From CAZCAC01 sp964496575 (GTDB taxonomy: Bacteria; Planctomycetota; UBA1135; GCA-002686595), in contig CAZCAC010000055.1 of NCBI GenBank assembly GCA_964496575.1, positions 1 to 52,775 of the forward strand: a stretch of 52,775 nucleotides of DNA, given 5' to 3'. The position numbers and the translations under genes are program-made. Each line of letters begins with the position of its first letter. Positions within the stretch are counted from its first letter, which is position 1. A model generated the notes under the pieces. It did no database searches. It saw only the letters and a program-made list of their open reading frames with translations, and had not been told where the DNA came from. Positions 41,120 to 50,477 of the stretch are shown here, piece by piece.

Positions 41120-42694
41120 TCACTTCTCGCTCGTGGCTGCCCTCCAGTTCCCCTCGAGGCGCGCGGCGAGGTCGGTGACGACCTCGGCGTTCTCCTGCCG
41201 TAGGGCGATATTGACGTTCTCGTCGGGATCGTCCTGGAGATCGTAGAGCTCGACGGCCGCTCGCTCCCCGGCGGTCTTCGTGGCGTGGTCCCAGTGATAC
41301 CACTCGACGTAGTGATACTGCTCGGTGACCATCGAGTAGCCCATGTACCGCTTCCCGTCGGGTGAGTTCTTGGGCCGGCGCACGTACTGGCTGAAGGCGG
41401 CGGACTTCACCGGCGTGTCGGGCCGGTCGAGCAGGGGAACCAGGCTGGTCCCTTCCAGGTGCGCGGGCGCGGCCACTCCGGCCAGCTCGCAGAGCGTCGG
41501 AAACAGGTCGACGAGTTCGACCAGCTGCTCGGTGCGCCCCGCCTTCACGCTCCGCCGCGGATCGCGGATCAGGAGCGGCACCCGCGTGTCGATGTTGTAG
41601 TTCGTCTGCTTGCACCAGCTGCCGTGCTCGCCGAGCTTCCAGCCGTGGTCGCCCCACACGACGACGATCGTGTCGTCCTCCAGGCCCAGCTCCTCCAGGC
41701 CCGCGATCAATCGCCCCACGCAGGCATCGACGTAGCTGACGCAGGCGTAATACCCGTGTTTCAGCCGCCGCGCGGTCTCCTCGGGCAGCTGGTAGCTCGC
41801 CGGGTGCCGGACGTCCGGCAGGTCGTAGCAACCCCGCAGCTCGTAGGCGGAGTTCATCGCCATGACAGGGGAGTTCTTCGGCAGGAAGGGGTTCGTCGCC
41901 AGCGGGAGCGCTTCCCGATCGTAGAGATCCCAGTACTTCTTCGGCGCCACGAACGGGAGGTGCGGCCGGTAGTAGCCCACGGCGAGGAAGAACGGGCGGT
42001 CGCCGTCCTTCAGCCGCTTCAACGTGTCCAGGGCCAGCTGCGTCTGCGCGCCGTCGTAGAAGGCGTCGTCGGGAGCCTCGGAGCACTCGGTCGAACGGCC
42101 GTAGGCCCAGCCGCCGGCGTAGGCGTTCGGGTTCCTCTCCAGTCGCTTCGCGCGCACCTCGGCCAGCTCGGCCTTCAACTCCTCGTCGTAATAGAAGGAC
42201 TCCGGGTCGCGATCGATCATCTCGGGCGTGCTGTACTCCGCCGGCCGGAGATCGGGCTCTTCGAATGAGACCCGGTCGGGCATGTGGTTGTGGAAGATCT
42301 TGCCCATCGAGACGGTGTGGTACCCGAGCTCGTGGAAGTGCTGCGGCATGGTCACCGCGTCGGGATCGATCTCGCGGAACTTCTCGCCGAGGCTCCACAC
42401 TCGAGTGGAGTCGGGTCGCTTCCCCAGCATGACACTGGCCCGCGAAGGCGCGCAGGCCGCCGCCTGGCAGTAGGCCCGGGTGAAGACCATCGCCTCCTCG
42501 GCGAAATGGTCGAGGTGCGGAGTCACTATCTCGCTGTTCCCGTAACAGCCCAGCTCGGGCCGCAGGTCGTCGACGATGACGAACAGGATGTTGGGAGGTG
42601 CTTCTACCGGAGGAGGGTCGCAGCCGGCGAGCAGGAGAGCGGTGGTCATCGCCACCACGGGAAATGCAGGGAAGCCGATCAGTCGTTCGCTCAT
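41120..42694 (-). CDS. Lipoprotein sulfatase, iduronate-2-sulfatase-like
   Basis: A 524-residue sulfatase anchored as a lipoprotein (lipobox LLAGC, Cys25). NILFVIVDDLRPELGCYG carries the metal-binding Asp42-Asp43, and CAPSR at 81-85 is the formylglycine site (Cys81). GYYRPHLPFVAPKKYWDLYD, WGDHGWKLGEHGSWCKQ and the overall length match the iduronate-2-sulfatase branch of type I sulfatases. It probably acts on sulfated uronic acid or related sugars at the outer-membrane or periplasmic face. ATG 42694 gives the lipoprotein signal; the longer open frame upstream is not credible. The histidine kinase gene lies upstream on the same strand, 76 nt away. Confidence 0.92.
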   Translation of the reverse strand: MSERLIGFPAFPVVAMTTALLLAGCDPPPVEAPPNILFVIVDDLRPELGCYGNSEIVTPHLDHFAEEAMVFTRAYCQAAACAPSRASVMLGKRPDSTRVWSLGEKFREIDPDAVTMPQHFHELGYHTVSMGKIFHNHMPDRVSFEEPDLRPAEYSTPEMIDRDPESFYYDEELKAELAEVRAKRLERNPNAYAGGWAYGRSTECSEAPDDAFYDGAQTQLALDTLKRLKDGDRPFFLAVGYYRPHLPFVAPKKYWDLYDREALPLATNPFLPKNSPVMAMNSAYELRGCYDLPDVRHPASYQLPEETARRLKHGYYACVSYVDACVGRLIAGLEELGLEDDTIVVVWGDHGWKLGEHGSWCKQTNYNIDTRVPLLIRDPRRSVKAGRTEQLVELVDLFPTLCELAGVAAPAHLEGTSLVPLLDRPDTPVKSAAFSQYVRRPKNSPDGKRYMGYSMVTEQYHYVEWYHWDHATKTAGERAAVELYDLQDDPDENVNIALRQENAEVVTDLAARLEGNWRAATSEK

Positions 42695-42770
42695 ACGCGA
42701 AGCGTAGAGAATCCCCTCGTCCTTGCACAATCTCGCCCTGGAGACGGGCTCGTCTCCCTCGAGGTCCCGC

Positions 42771-44426
42771 TCAGCTGCCTCGCTGACCCTCGGCCCGAGA
42801 ATCGAGCGTGAGCCGAACACGGCGAGTCAGCTCTCGCGTGCGAAAGGGCTTGCGGAGCAGGTCGATCTCCCTGCCCATTTCGTTCAGGGTAGAGAGCTCC
42901 GAGTCCGTGTACCCGGAGATGAAGAGCACCGTCGGAGAGTGTCCCGCCTCGCACAGCGAGGAGATCAGCTGCGGGCCTCCCATCCTGGGCATGATGACGT
43001 CACTGACGATCAGGTCGATCTCTCCCGGGTGAGCCAGGTAGATCTCGCGCGCCTCCTGGCCGTCGCCTGCCGGCAGCACCCGGTAGCCCTTGCGAGTCAG
43101 GGTCTTGATCAGGAGGGACGAAACCGCTTCCTCGTCCTCGACCAGGAGGATCGTCTCGTCGCCTCCGGTCTCCCGCGAGTCCTCCTCCTCGACGTGGCGC
43201 TCGACGGACTCCGCATCGCTGAGCGGGAAGTACACGTGCACCGTGGTGCCACGCCCGAGGACGCTGTGGATGAAGACGCGGCCCCCGGCTTGCTGGACGA
43301 TTCCGTGGACGGTCGACAACCCGAGCCCCGTTCCCTTGCCCACATCCTTGGTGGTGAAGAAGGGGTCGAACGCCCGGGTCTGGGTCTCCTGGGTCATGCC
43401 CACGCCCGTATCCGACACGGCGATGAGCACGTGAGAACCGTTGGGCAACGACTTCGATGCGCCGACGGTCGATCCCTCCGCCTCGACGAGGCGAGTGATG
43501 ATCGACAGGTCGCCACCGGTTGGCATGGCGTCGCGCGCGTTCGAGACCAGGTTCAGGACGACCTGCTCGATCTGTCCGGTGTCGCCCAGGATGCGAAGCG
43601 GCGCGCAGTCGAGATCGGTTTCGAGCCGGATGTCCTCGCCGATCAGGCGCTCCAGGAGGGCCTGGATCCTCCCGATCAGGAGGTTCACGTCGATCACCTG
43701 CTCGACGATCTCCTGCTTGCGGCTGAAGGTGAGGAGCTGCTGCACGAGTCCCGCCGCCCGATCGGCGGCCAGCTGGATCTCGTCGACGTGGCCCAGCGCG
43801 GCCACATCGTCCTCGACCTCGGCCCGCAGGAGGTCGGCGTTGCCGACGATGGCCACGAGCAGGTTGTTGAAGTCGTGAGCGATCCCGCCGGCCAGTTTCC
43901 CGATCGCCTCGATCTTCTGGGCGTGACGCAGCTCCGACTCCAGCCGCTTGCGGTCGGTGATGTCTCGCCACACGACGTGCAGCACGCGCCGGTCTCCCTG
44001 CTGCACCGCGGTCAAGAGCACCTCGACGGGGAATACCTCGCCATCTCCACGAAGGTGATCCCACTCGAAGCGGTGGCTGCCGCGCTCGAAGGCGATGGCG
44101 ATCATCTCGTTCGCCTTCTCGTAGGAATCGCGCCCATCGGGTTGCTTGGGCGGCGAGAGCTCCGAAGGGTGCGTCTCGAGCAGCTGTGCCTTGTCGCGGT
44201 AGCGCAGCATCTCGACCGTGGCCTGGTTGCAGTCGACGAACGTATCGCCCTCGATGATCAGGATCGCATCGGCGGAGTGCTCGAAGAGCTCCCGGTAGGC
44301 GTCCACGTCGGGGCTCGCCGGTTCCTCCTCCTCCCGGGAGCCCGAAGGGGATTCGGGCTCGGCAGGTACGGACCCCGGGGCGTGGCCCGAGTCATTCGAT
44401 TCGGGTCGAGTGGTCTTGCGAGACAT
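42771..44426 (-). CDS. Hybrid PAS-histidine kinase-receiver protein
   Basis: A 551-residue soluble hybrid kinase with no membrane helix. After an acidic, Pro-rich N-terminus (1-40), a PAS domain spans about 42-160 (YRELFEHSADAILIIEG to VVWRDITDRK). The phosphoacceptor is His184 in GGIAHDFNN, of the class paired with a C-terminal receiver. The ATPase domain has the N-box LNLVSNARDAM, DTGVGM, and KGTGLGLS. A receiver at about 425-545 has acidic DE at 431-432, phosphoacceptor Asp476 (DLIVSDVIMP) and Lys in RKPF. It senses a cytoplasmic signal through PAS; the output protein is unknown because the chain ends with the receiver. No response-regulator partner lies next to it. Confidence 0.93.
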   Translation of the reverse strand: MSRKTTRPESNDSGHAPGSVPAEPESPSGSREEEEPASPDVDAYRELFEHSADAILIIEGDTFVDCNQATVEMLRYRDKAQLLETHPSELSPPKQPDGRDSYEKANEMIAIAFERGSHRFEWDHLRGDGEVFPVEVLLTAVQQGDRRVLHVVWRDITDRKRLESELRHAQKIEAIGKLAGGIAHDFNNLLVAIVGNADLLRAEVEDDVAALGHVDEIQLAADRAAGLVQQLLTFSRKQEIVEQVIDVNLLIGRIQALLERLIGEDIRLETDLDCAPLRILGDTGQIEQVVLNLVSNARDAMPTGGDLSIITRLVEAEGSTVGASKSLPNGSHVLIAVSDTGVGMTQETQTRAFDPFFTTKDVGKGTGLGLSTVHGIVQQAGGRVFIHSVLGRGTTVHVYFPLSDAESVERHVEEEDSRETGGDETILLVEDEEAVSSLLIKTLTRKGYRVLPAGDGQEAREIYLAHPGEIDLIVSDVIMPRMGGPQLISSLCEAGHSPTVLFISGYTDSELSTLNEMGREIDLLRKPFRTRELTRRVRLTLDSRAEGQRGS

Positions 44427-44854
44427 CGTCCTAGCCTGACTCCAGTACCGATCCGATCCAGTCTAGTCACAATCGACGTGGTTGCGTCGAGATGCCGTTG
44501 CGATTCCGCGTCCTCGAATCGACCCTGAATTGGGCGCGGCGTCAGCAGAGCCGGCCGTCCGCAATGACGGGTCCAGCCCGGACCAGCAGGCGACCCCGAC
44601 CCGACCTTCCACGTCTCCCACCGAAGTCCCGGAGGGAAGCCCCCAATCTCTCGGCCAGTTGCTCGGTGTCCTGCCGCTTCTCGCCCCGGAACCGGCAGGT
44701 GGGCGCACTCCTCCCGCGTTGTCCTCGACCGGGTTGCTCTCCATCTCCTCCGATCGTGCCTGGACCACGACAGTCAGCCCGGTCCGACGGAACGGTGGAT
44801 GCGCGGCGGTGAATCGCCTACCTTCGAAGAACATCAAGCCAGGGAGGTGACCTC
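44427..44854. other. 428-nt divergent intergenic region
   Basis: This gap separates the histidine kinase (leftward) from the oxidoreductase (rightward) and should contain both promoters. The open frames in it show no family features. The only clear element is GGGAGGTGACC just before ATG 44855, a good ribosome-binding site. I could not support a specific promoter motif. Confidence 0.5.
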
Positions 44855-46072
44855 ATGACCGCGTACCGCCTCGATCCGACCCGCCGGACCTTCCTCGGAG
44901 TAGCCGGCACGGCGCTCCTCGGGGCGACCGCCCTGGGGGCGCCGGGGAAGAGTCCGCGACCAGCCGCCGGCGTGACGAAGGACGTCAAGGTCCGCCTCGC
45001 CGTCGTGGGCGGAGGATTCGGCGCGTCGCACCACTGGCACGAGCATCCGAACTGCGAGGTCACCGCGGTGACCGACCTCGTCGAGGATCGCCGCCAGCGG
45101 CTGGTGCGGGCGTACGGATGTTCCAACGTCTATCCGTCGCTGGAGGTGATGCTCGAGCAGGCGGCGGACAGCTTCGACGCGGTGGCGGTCTTCACCGATG
45201 CGCCGAGTCATGTGAAGCACTCGATCCTCTGCCTGCGGGCCGGCAAGCACGTGACCTGCGCGTGCCCGGTCTCGATCGACCTGGAGGGTTGCGTCGAGCT
45301 GAAGAAGGTCGTCGAGGAGACCGGGCTCACCTACATGATGCACGAGTCCAGCTGGTACCGGCAGGAGTGCATCGCGGCGCGGGAGCTCTTCGAGGCCGGT
45401 GAGTTCGGCCGGCTGGGCTACTCGGAGGTGGAATACTACCACCCGGGGATCGGCACGCGTCGCGACTCGCTCTCGAGGTGGCAAGGCGAGAGGTCGTGGC
45501 GCTTCGGCTTTCCACCGATGCTCTACCCGACGCACTCCCTCGGCCTCCTGGTCGGCGTCACCGGCGAACGGATCGTCAAGGTCTCCTGCCTCGGGCAGCT
45601 GGTGGGCAGCGACTTCCCCTCGGGCGAGGAGAACGCCTACGGCAACCCCTTCGACAATGAAATGGCGCTGGGTGTCACCGACCGCGGCAACATCTGTCGC
45701 TTCGGCGTGTTCTGGAACGTCGCCGCGCATGGGGAGCGGGCGCAGTGGCTCGGCGAGAAACTCTCCTGCTACATGGGCGGCTCCGGCGGTCAGCCGCAGG
45801 CGATGATGCGGCTCGGGCAGGGGGGAAAGAGCTGGGACGTGCCGAGGTACTGGGGCACCGAACGGCTGCCGGAGGCGATGCGCCACGACAGCGGCCACGG
45901 CGGCAGCGCCTCCTTCCTCTCCGCGGAATTCATCGACGCGCTGGTCGAGGGGCGCGCGCCCACCGTCGACCTCTACGAGTCGATCGCCATCACTGCTCCG
46001 GGGATCGTGGCCCACCAGTCGGCGCTGCAGGGCGGGGTTCAGCTCGACGTGCCGAGCTTCGATCGCGGCTGA
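44855..46072 (+). CDS. Tat-exported Gfo/Idh/MocA-family protein
   Basis: A 405-residue protein with a twin-arginine signal (RRTFLG at 10-15, then a hydrophobic stretch ending near 30). The Rossmann motif VVGGGFG (50-56) binds NAD(P), which would explain folded export through Tat. GKHVTCACPVS occupies the position of the family EKP motif, but the Lys is replaced by Cys and the Glu by Ala, so standard dehydrogenase chemistry is doubtful. Exported members of this superfamily include the NAD-dependent GH109 glycosidases; a similar role on glycans is possible but unproven. The C-terminal domain has YYHPGIGTRRDS and SGHGGSASFLSAEFIDAL. The start has a strong GGGAGG ribosome-binding site. Confidence 0.88.
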   Translation: MTAYRLDPTRRTFLGVAGTALLGATALGAPGKSPRPAAGVTKDVKVRLAVVGGGFGASHHWHEHPNCEVTAVTDLVEDRRQRLVRAYGCSNVYPSLEVMLEQAADSFDAVAVFTDAPSHVKHSILCLRAGKHVTCACPVSIDLEGCVELKKVVEETGLTYMMHESSWYRQECIAARELFEAGEFGRLGYSEVEYYHPGIGTRRDSLSRWQGERSWRFGFPPMLYPTHSLGLLVGVTGERIVKVSCLGQLVGSDFPSGEENAYGNPFDNEMALGVTDRGNICRFGVFWNVAAHGERAQWLGEKLSCYMGGSGGQPQAMMRLGQGGKSWDVPRYWGTERLPEAMRHDSGHGGSASFLSAEFIDALVEGRAPTVDLYESIAITAPGIVAHQSALQGGVQLDVPSFDRG

Positions 46073-46171
46073 GCTCATTCCGAGGCCATTCTCGACAGGA
46101 CTCGCGCCGGGCGGCGTATTCCCCCTCGTCGGTCGGTTGCCCTCCCGTAAGACCCCCAGCGCCCTGAGACG

Positions 46172-47554
46172 ATGCTCCAGCTGATTCCCGCCCTGCTCCT
46201 CACCCTCGGCTCCACCGCTCCCCCCGCCCAGCAGGCCGAGTTCGACCTCGAGCGCACCGAGGCCGTGCTCACGCGCCTGATCGAGGAGAGCCTCGAAGAG
46301 AAGGGTGTCGCCTCCCTCTCGATCGCCCTCGTGCGCGGGGAGGAGATCGTCTGGACCGCGGCGTTCGGCTACAGCAACGTCTTCACCAGAACGCCCGCCA
46401 CCCCGGAGACGATCTACTGCACCGGTTCGACCTTCAAGGCGGTGACGGCGACCGCGCTGATGCAGCTCCAGGAAGAGGGGAAGCTCGCGCTGGACGACCC
46501 GGTCAACCTGTACCTCGGCGACTCCCCGATCGAGGATCAGTCGGACCAGGGGCGCCCCGTCACCTTCAGGCACATCCTCTCCCACTGGTCCGGGCTGACC
46601 CCGGGCGCGAGCACCGTCCCGCTGTGGAGCCGGCTCGCCCCGCAAACCCTCGAGGAGCTGGCCGCCGGCCTCTCCCCCGTGCGCGCTCCCGGGGAGAAGT
46701 GGGAGTACAACAACTTCGCCTACGGCCTGGCCGGCCTGCTCGTCGAACGGATCGCCGAGCGGGACTACGAGCGCTACATCGTCAAGGAGATCCTGCGCCC
46801 GCTGGGCGTGAAGACCGCGCACCCGACCAAACCCTCCGCGCGCATGGTCGAGCGGATGGCGTTGCCCTACATTCCCGCGCGGGGCGAGCCAGTGGCGACC
46901 CTGCAGGTCCGCTACGACGTCTTTCCCGCCGGCGACATCTACCTGACTGCGGAGGACATGGCGCGTTTCCTGGGCGCTCACCTGAACGGCGGCGTCTTCA
47001 ACGGCAAGCGGATTCTCAGCGAGGATTCGGTGAAGGAGATGCACACGCCGCCGTTCTCCGGCACCTACGCGCTCGGCTTCGGGGTTCACGTGGACGCCCG
47101 CGGCCACACCATCATCCAGCACGCCGGTGGGACGCCCGGCTACAGCTCGCAGATGATCGGCGATGTCGATGCGAAGGTCGGTGTCTACTTCATGTCGACC
47201 TCGCAGGCTCCGGCCTCGATCAGTGACGCGGCGCTGAAGCTGCTGCGCGGCGAGGAGTTCGTGGCCCCCTGGGAGCGGGAGATCGTCGAGGTGCCGCTCG
47301 CCGTCCTCGAGGAGTACGTCGGCGAGTACGACGGCGATGACGGAAACCTGATCCACATCACCCTCGACGACGGAGTGCTGCACGCGCAATCCCGTGGTCC
47401 GAGTCCCGCGCCGCTGTTGCCGCTCTCGCCGACCGAGTTCCTGATCGAACCGGTCGACGCGAGGGTCGTCTTCGAGCGAGACGATGAAGGAGCCGTCTCC
47501 GGGCTGGTGCTCAGCCGGGATCCGACGGTGATCCGGGGGAAACGGCGGCGCTGA
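46172..47554 (+). CDS. Serine hydrolase, class C beta-lactamase fold
   Basis: A 460-residue exported hydrolase with a signal peptide (LIPALLLTLGSTAPPA). The catalytic motif SxxK is Ser86-Thr-Phe-Lys89 (TGSTFKAV), the second motif is Tyr179-Asn-Asn181 (WEYNNFAYG), and HAGGTPGYS takes the place of KTG. The domain ends near residue 360, followed by about 90 residues of lipocalin-like beta-structure (LAVLEEYVGEYDGDDGNLI). Such proteins are usually esterases or D-aminopeptidases rather than resistance beta-lactamases. It follows the oxidoreductase by 99 nt on the same strand and may share its transcript. It is the intact counterpart of the deleted family member at 11941. Confidence 0.9.
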   Translation: MLQLIPALLLTLGSTAPPAQQAEFDLERTEAVLTRLIEESLEEKGVASLSIALVRGEEIVWTAAFGYSNVFTRTPATPETIYCTGSTFKAVTATALMQLQEEGKLALDDPVNLYLGDSPIEDQSDQGRPVTFRHILSHWSGLTPGASTVPLWSRLAPQTLEELAAGLSPVRAPGEKWEYNNFAYGLAGLLVERIAERDYERYIVKEILRPLGVKTAHPTKPSARMVERMALPYIPARGEPVATLQVRYDVFPAGDIYLTAEDMARFLGAHLNGGVFNGKRILSEDSVKEMHTPPFSGTYALGFGVHVDARGHTIIQHAGGTPGYSSQMIGDVDAKVGVYFMSTSQAPASISDAALKLLRGEEFVAPWEREIVEVPLAVLEEYVGEYDGDDGNLIHITLDDGVLHAQSRGPSPAPLLPLSPTEFLIEPVDARVVFERDDEGAVSGLVLSRDPTVIRGKRRR

Positions 47555-47644
47555 ACGCCGGCGACGGTCTGCTCGCTATCGCTCCTTCGCGTTCCGCGGT
47601 ACACTGGCGACCGACGAGCGAGAATCCAACAGCTCCACATCGTC

Positions 47645-49795
47645 ATGAATCCCAGCATGATCCTCGGCCTCGGTACGGCCATGCTTCTCGTTGCGCCCGC
47701 AGGCCTCGCCCAGCAGTCGGATGGCGGAATCGCATCGATCTCGCCGCGGGCGCTGCAGGGCTTCCAGTCCTGGAACGAGAGCGACGGAACGAACTGGCAC
47801 CGGTACGACGACCCTCGGACCGGATACGCCCGGTTCCTCTTCGGCGGTCAGGCCGCTCCCGCCTTCCAGCCGGTCGGTGACGCCGACTACTTCTCTCTCG
47901 GGCGCCTGGCGATCGAAAGCACCGAGGCGATGCACGGGATCGAGAGCGGCACGCTGGTCGAGTCCCGCACGACTCTTCTGCCGCTCAGTCGTGTCGGTAC
48001 TAACGACAAGGTGACCGTCCAGTTCCGCCAGGAAGTCGGCGGTGTGCCCGTGCTCGGTGGCTACGTCAACACCCTCTTCACTCCCGAGGGGCAACTGCTC
48101 TCGGTACAGACCACGGCGATGCCGGGGCTCGCGGGTTTCTCCACGGACGCCCTGGTCGACGGCCGGCGAGCGGCGACGATCGCCCTGCGCACCTTCGAGG
48201 AGAGGGTCGGCCTCCCCGGAACGCTGATGGGCGACCCCCGGAAAGCGATCGGCCAGCTGGAGACCTCGCCCAGGAGTCGCGAAGCGCGGCTGATCTGGGA
48301 GGTCGAGGTGATGTGGAAGCAGCCCGACGTGGAACCGGAGGGATTCACTTACTGGATCGACGCCGTCGACGCCTCTTTGCTGAGGGCGGAGACGATGATC
48401 CACCACCTGTACGATGTCGGCGGCACGATCAACACGATGGCGACGCCGGGAACGCTGCCCGACCAGGCGGGCAATCCCGCGCAGTCGTTGCCGATGAACC
48501 ACGCGCGGGTGAATGGCGGCGGCGCCGGCACGGTGTACACCGACGCCGACGGCAACTTCAACTTTCCCGGCGTGACCGGCCCGATCAACATCACCGTCGA
48601 CTACTACGGCCCTTGGGCCGACGTCGACAACGTTCTGGGAGCCGACTACTCCCTGAGTGCCTCGATCAACGGGACCGGCAACAGCGTGCTGATGAATCCC
48701 GCGTCGGCGGCGCTGATCACTTCCCAGGCCAACGCCTTCCGCACGATAGGCCTCTTGCGCGACTACGTCCGAGGGGTCGCCCCCGGCGATTCGACGGCCG
48801 ATTTCCGGGCGCTGGCGAACGTCAACATCGACGGCATCTGCAGCGCCTACTTCGACGGCAGCTCGGTGAACTTCTCCAAGGCCGGCTATGGCTGCGCGAG
48901 CTCCGCCTACTCGACGACCATCACCCACGAGATGGGGCACTGGCTGAACGTCCTCTACGGCACGGGGAACGGCAGTGACGGCATGGGCGAGGGGAACGCC
49001 GACGTCTGGGCGATGTACCAGTGGGACACGCCCTACCTGTTCGAGGACTTCGTCGGCCCCGGCACCGGGCCGGGCCGCTCCGGGGAGAACACCACCCAGT
49101 TCTGCGGCGACGACAACCCCGGCTGCCACGGTGGGGCGCACGCCGATGGAGAGGTCTGGATGGGGGCGGCGTGGAAGGTTCGCCGCAACCTCAATAACAC
49201 CCTCGGCGACGCCGCGGGCGACGCGATTGCGGACCACCTCTTTATCGGCTGGTTAAATGCCTACGACCAGACGGAGATCAAGTCGGTGATCGAGATACAG
49301 TGGCTGACCCTCGACGACGACAACGGCAACATCGACGACGGGACGCCGAACTACCTCGACATCGACGCCGCGTTCCGAGAGCAGGGCTTCCCCGGCTACG
49401 ACGTCTGCTTCGACCCGGTGAAGTACGGCACCAACAAGGACAACTCGCTCGGTCGGGTCGCGCAGATCACCTGGTCGGGAACGCCGAGCGAGACGAGTGG
49501 TGACTTCCAGATCGGCCTGAACGGGGGGATCCCGGACCAGTTCGCCCTGCTCTTTTCCGGCGGCACTGCCGTCTCGGTGCCCTTCTTCGGTGGCCTCCGC
49601 CTGGTCGGCAACCCACTGAACCGCGAGGCGTTCGTGCAGCTGGACGGCTCGGGCTCGACGATGGTGCCGATGGCCGTCGACCCCGGCTCCTCGGGCAGCG
49701 AGGAGTACTTCCAGTTCTGGTACCGCGACCCGGCTCACCCGGACGGCACCGACGTGGGCCTCAGCGACGGCCTCGAGGTGCTCTACTGCGACTAG
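47645..49795 (+). CDS. Secreted zinc metalloprotease (fungalysin/thermolysin-like) with C-terminal domain
   Basis: A 716-residue secreted protease. The signal peptide ends near residue 23 (PAGLAQQ). A propeptide-like region (about 30-270) contains VTVQFRQEVGGVPVLGGYVNTLFTPEG, typical of the FTP/PepSY part of gluzincin precursors. The zinc site is HEMGH at 428-432 with Glu449 (GEGNADVW) as the probable third ligand. The last 130 residues are a divergent member of the recurrent C-terminal domain (GTNKDNSLGRVAQITW, FALLFSGG, FFGGLRLVG, FWYRDPAHPDG, GLSDGLEVLYCD), in which the central Cys is replaced by Leu. It should digest extracellular protein after propeptide removal. Assignment to M36 rather than M4 is tentative. 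Confidence 0.87.
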   Translation: MNPSMILGLGTAMLLVAPAGLAQQSDGGIASISPRALQGFQSWNESDGTNWHRYDDPRTGYARFLFGGQAAPAFQPVGDADYFSLGRLAIESTEAMHGIESGTLVESRTTLLPLSRVGTNDKVTVQFRQEVGGVPVLGGYVNTLFTPEGQLLSVQTTAMPGLAGFSTDALVDGRRAATIALRTFEERVGLPGTLMGDPRKAIGQLETSPRSREARLIWEVEVMWKQPDVEPEGFTYWIDAVDASLLRAETMIHHLYDVGGTINTMATPGTLPDQAGNPAQSLPMNHARVNGGGAGTVYTDADGNFNFPGVTGPINITVDYYGPWADVDNVLGADYSLSASINGTGNSVLMNPASAALITSQANAFRTIGLLRDYVRGVAPGDSTADFRALANVNIDGICSAYFDGSSVNFSKAGYGCASSAYSTTITHEMGHWLNVLYGTGNGSDGMGEGNADVWAMYQWDTPYLFEDFVGPGTGPGRSGENTTQFCGDDNPGCHGGAHADGEVWMGAAWKVRRNLNNTLGDAAGDAIADHLFIGWLNAYDQTEIKSVIEIQWLTLDDDNGNIDDGTPNYLDIDAAFREQGFPGYDVCFDPVKYGTNKDNSLGRVAQITWSGTPSETSGDFQIGLNGGIPDQFALLFSGGTAVSVPFFGGLRLVGNPLNREAFVQLDGSGSTMVPMAVDPGSSGSEEYFQFWYRDPAHPDGTDVGLSDGLEVLYCD

Positions 49796-49931
49796 AGGCG
49801 CCGCCGACCTCACGCCCTAAGTACTTCCAGGGCAGTAGCTTGGGAGATTCGGTAGGCTCTCCACCAAGAAGCGGGGACGCCGGACGTCTCTTCTCCCGGA
49901 CCCGGAAGCGAAGGCGCCCCTGCCAGAGCCC

Positions 49932-50477
49932 ATGACGCCAGACGACAAGCGACGAGAACATCCCGACGCCCCCTGGATCCGCGAGGTGCTGGAGCGATAC
50001 GAGCGACCGCTCACGCTCTACGCCACGCGTCTCCTGGGAGACGTGGAGCGCGCGCGGGACGCGGTGCAGGACACCTTCCTCCGGCTTTGCAACCAGGAGC
50101 GGATGACGATCGAGGAGGGGATCGCGGTGTGGCTGTTCACGGTCTGCCGCAACCTCTGCTGCGACGTTCACCGCAAGGAGGGTCGGATGAGTCAGCTCGA
50201 GGATGGAGTGGCGGACGCGACCGCCAGCGCGACGGCGACGCCGGACGCGCTCATCGAAACCCGCGACAACCTGTCGCGAGTGATGGAGACGATCACCTCG
50301 CTGCCGGAGAAACAGCGCGAGGTGCTGCGTCTGAAGTTCCAGCACGGACTCTCCTACAAGGAGATCAGCCGGGTGACCCAGGAGAAGATCGGCACCGTCG
50401 GGTGGCTGATCCACGAGGGGTTGAAGGGCGTGCGCGAGAAGCTGGCGGCGAGCGAGGTCGGAGGGTTGCGGGCATGA
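49932..50477 (+). CDS. ECF sigma factor
   Basis: A 181-residue ECF sigma factor. Region 2 covers about 20-90 (YATRLLGDVERARDAVQDTFLRLC, then VCRNLCCDVHRKEG) and region 4 about 120-175 (SLPEKQREVLRLKFQHGLSYKEISRVTQEKIGTVGWLIHEGLKGVREKL). It is the typical partner of the YfbK-type protein downstream, and the genes overlap by four bases (ATGA at 50474-50477). Regulation probably comes through the anti-sigma-like N-terminus of that partner. Promoter targets are unknown. Confidence 0.93.
   Translation: MTPDDKRREHPDAPWIREVLERYERPLTLYATRLLGDVERARDAVQDTFLRLCNQERMTIEEGIAVWLFTVCRNLCCDVHRKEGRMSQLEDGVADATASATATPDALIETRDNLSRVMETITSLPEKQREVLRLKFQHGLSYKEISRVTQEKIGTVGWLIHEGLKGVREKLAASEVGGLRA

Noticed and set aside
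44482..44850. Open frame in the 428-nt gap before the oxidoreductase
   Set aside because: Pro/Ser-rich translation, no ribosome-binding site and two equally long overlapping frames; no evidence of coding.
44834..47389. Minus-strand frame of 851 codons opposite the oxidoreductase and serine hydrolase
   Set aside because: Both plus-strand genes have intact motifs and good starts; the antisense product is compositionally biased.
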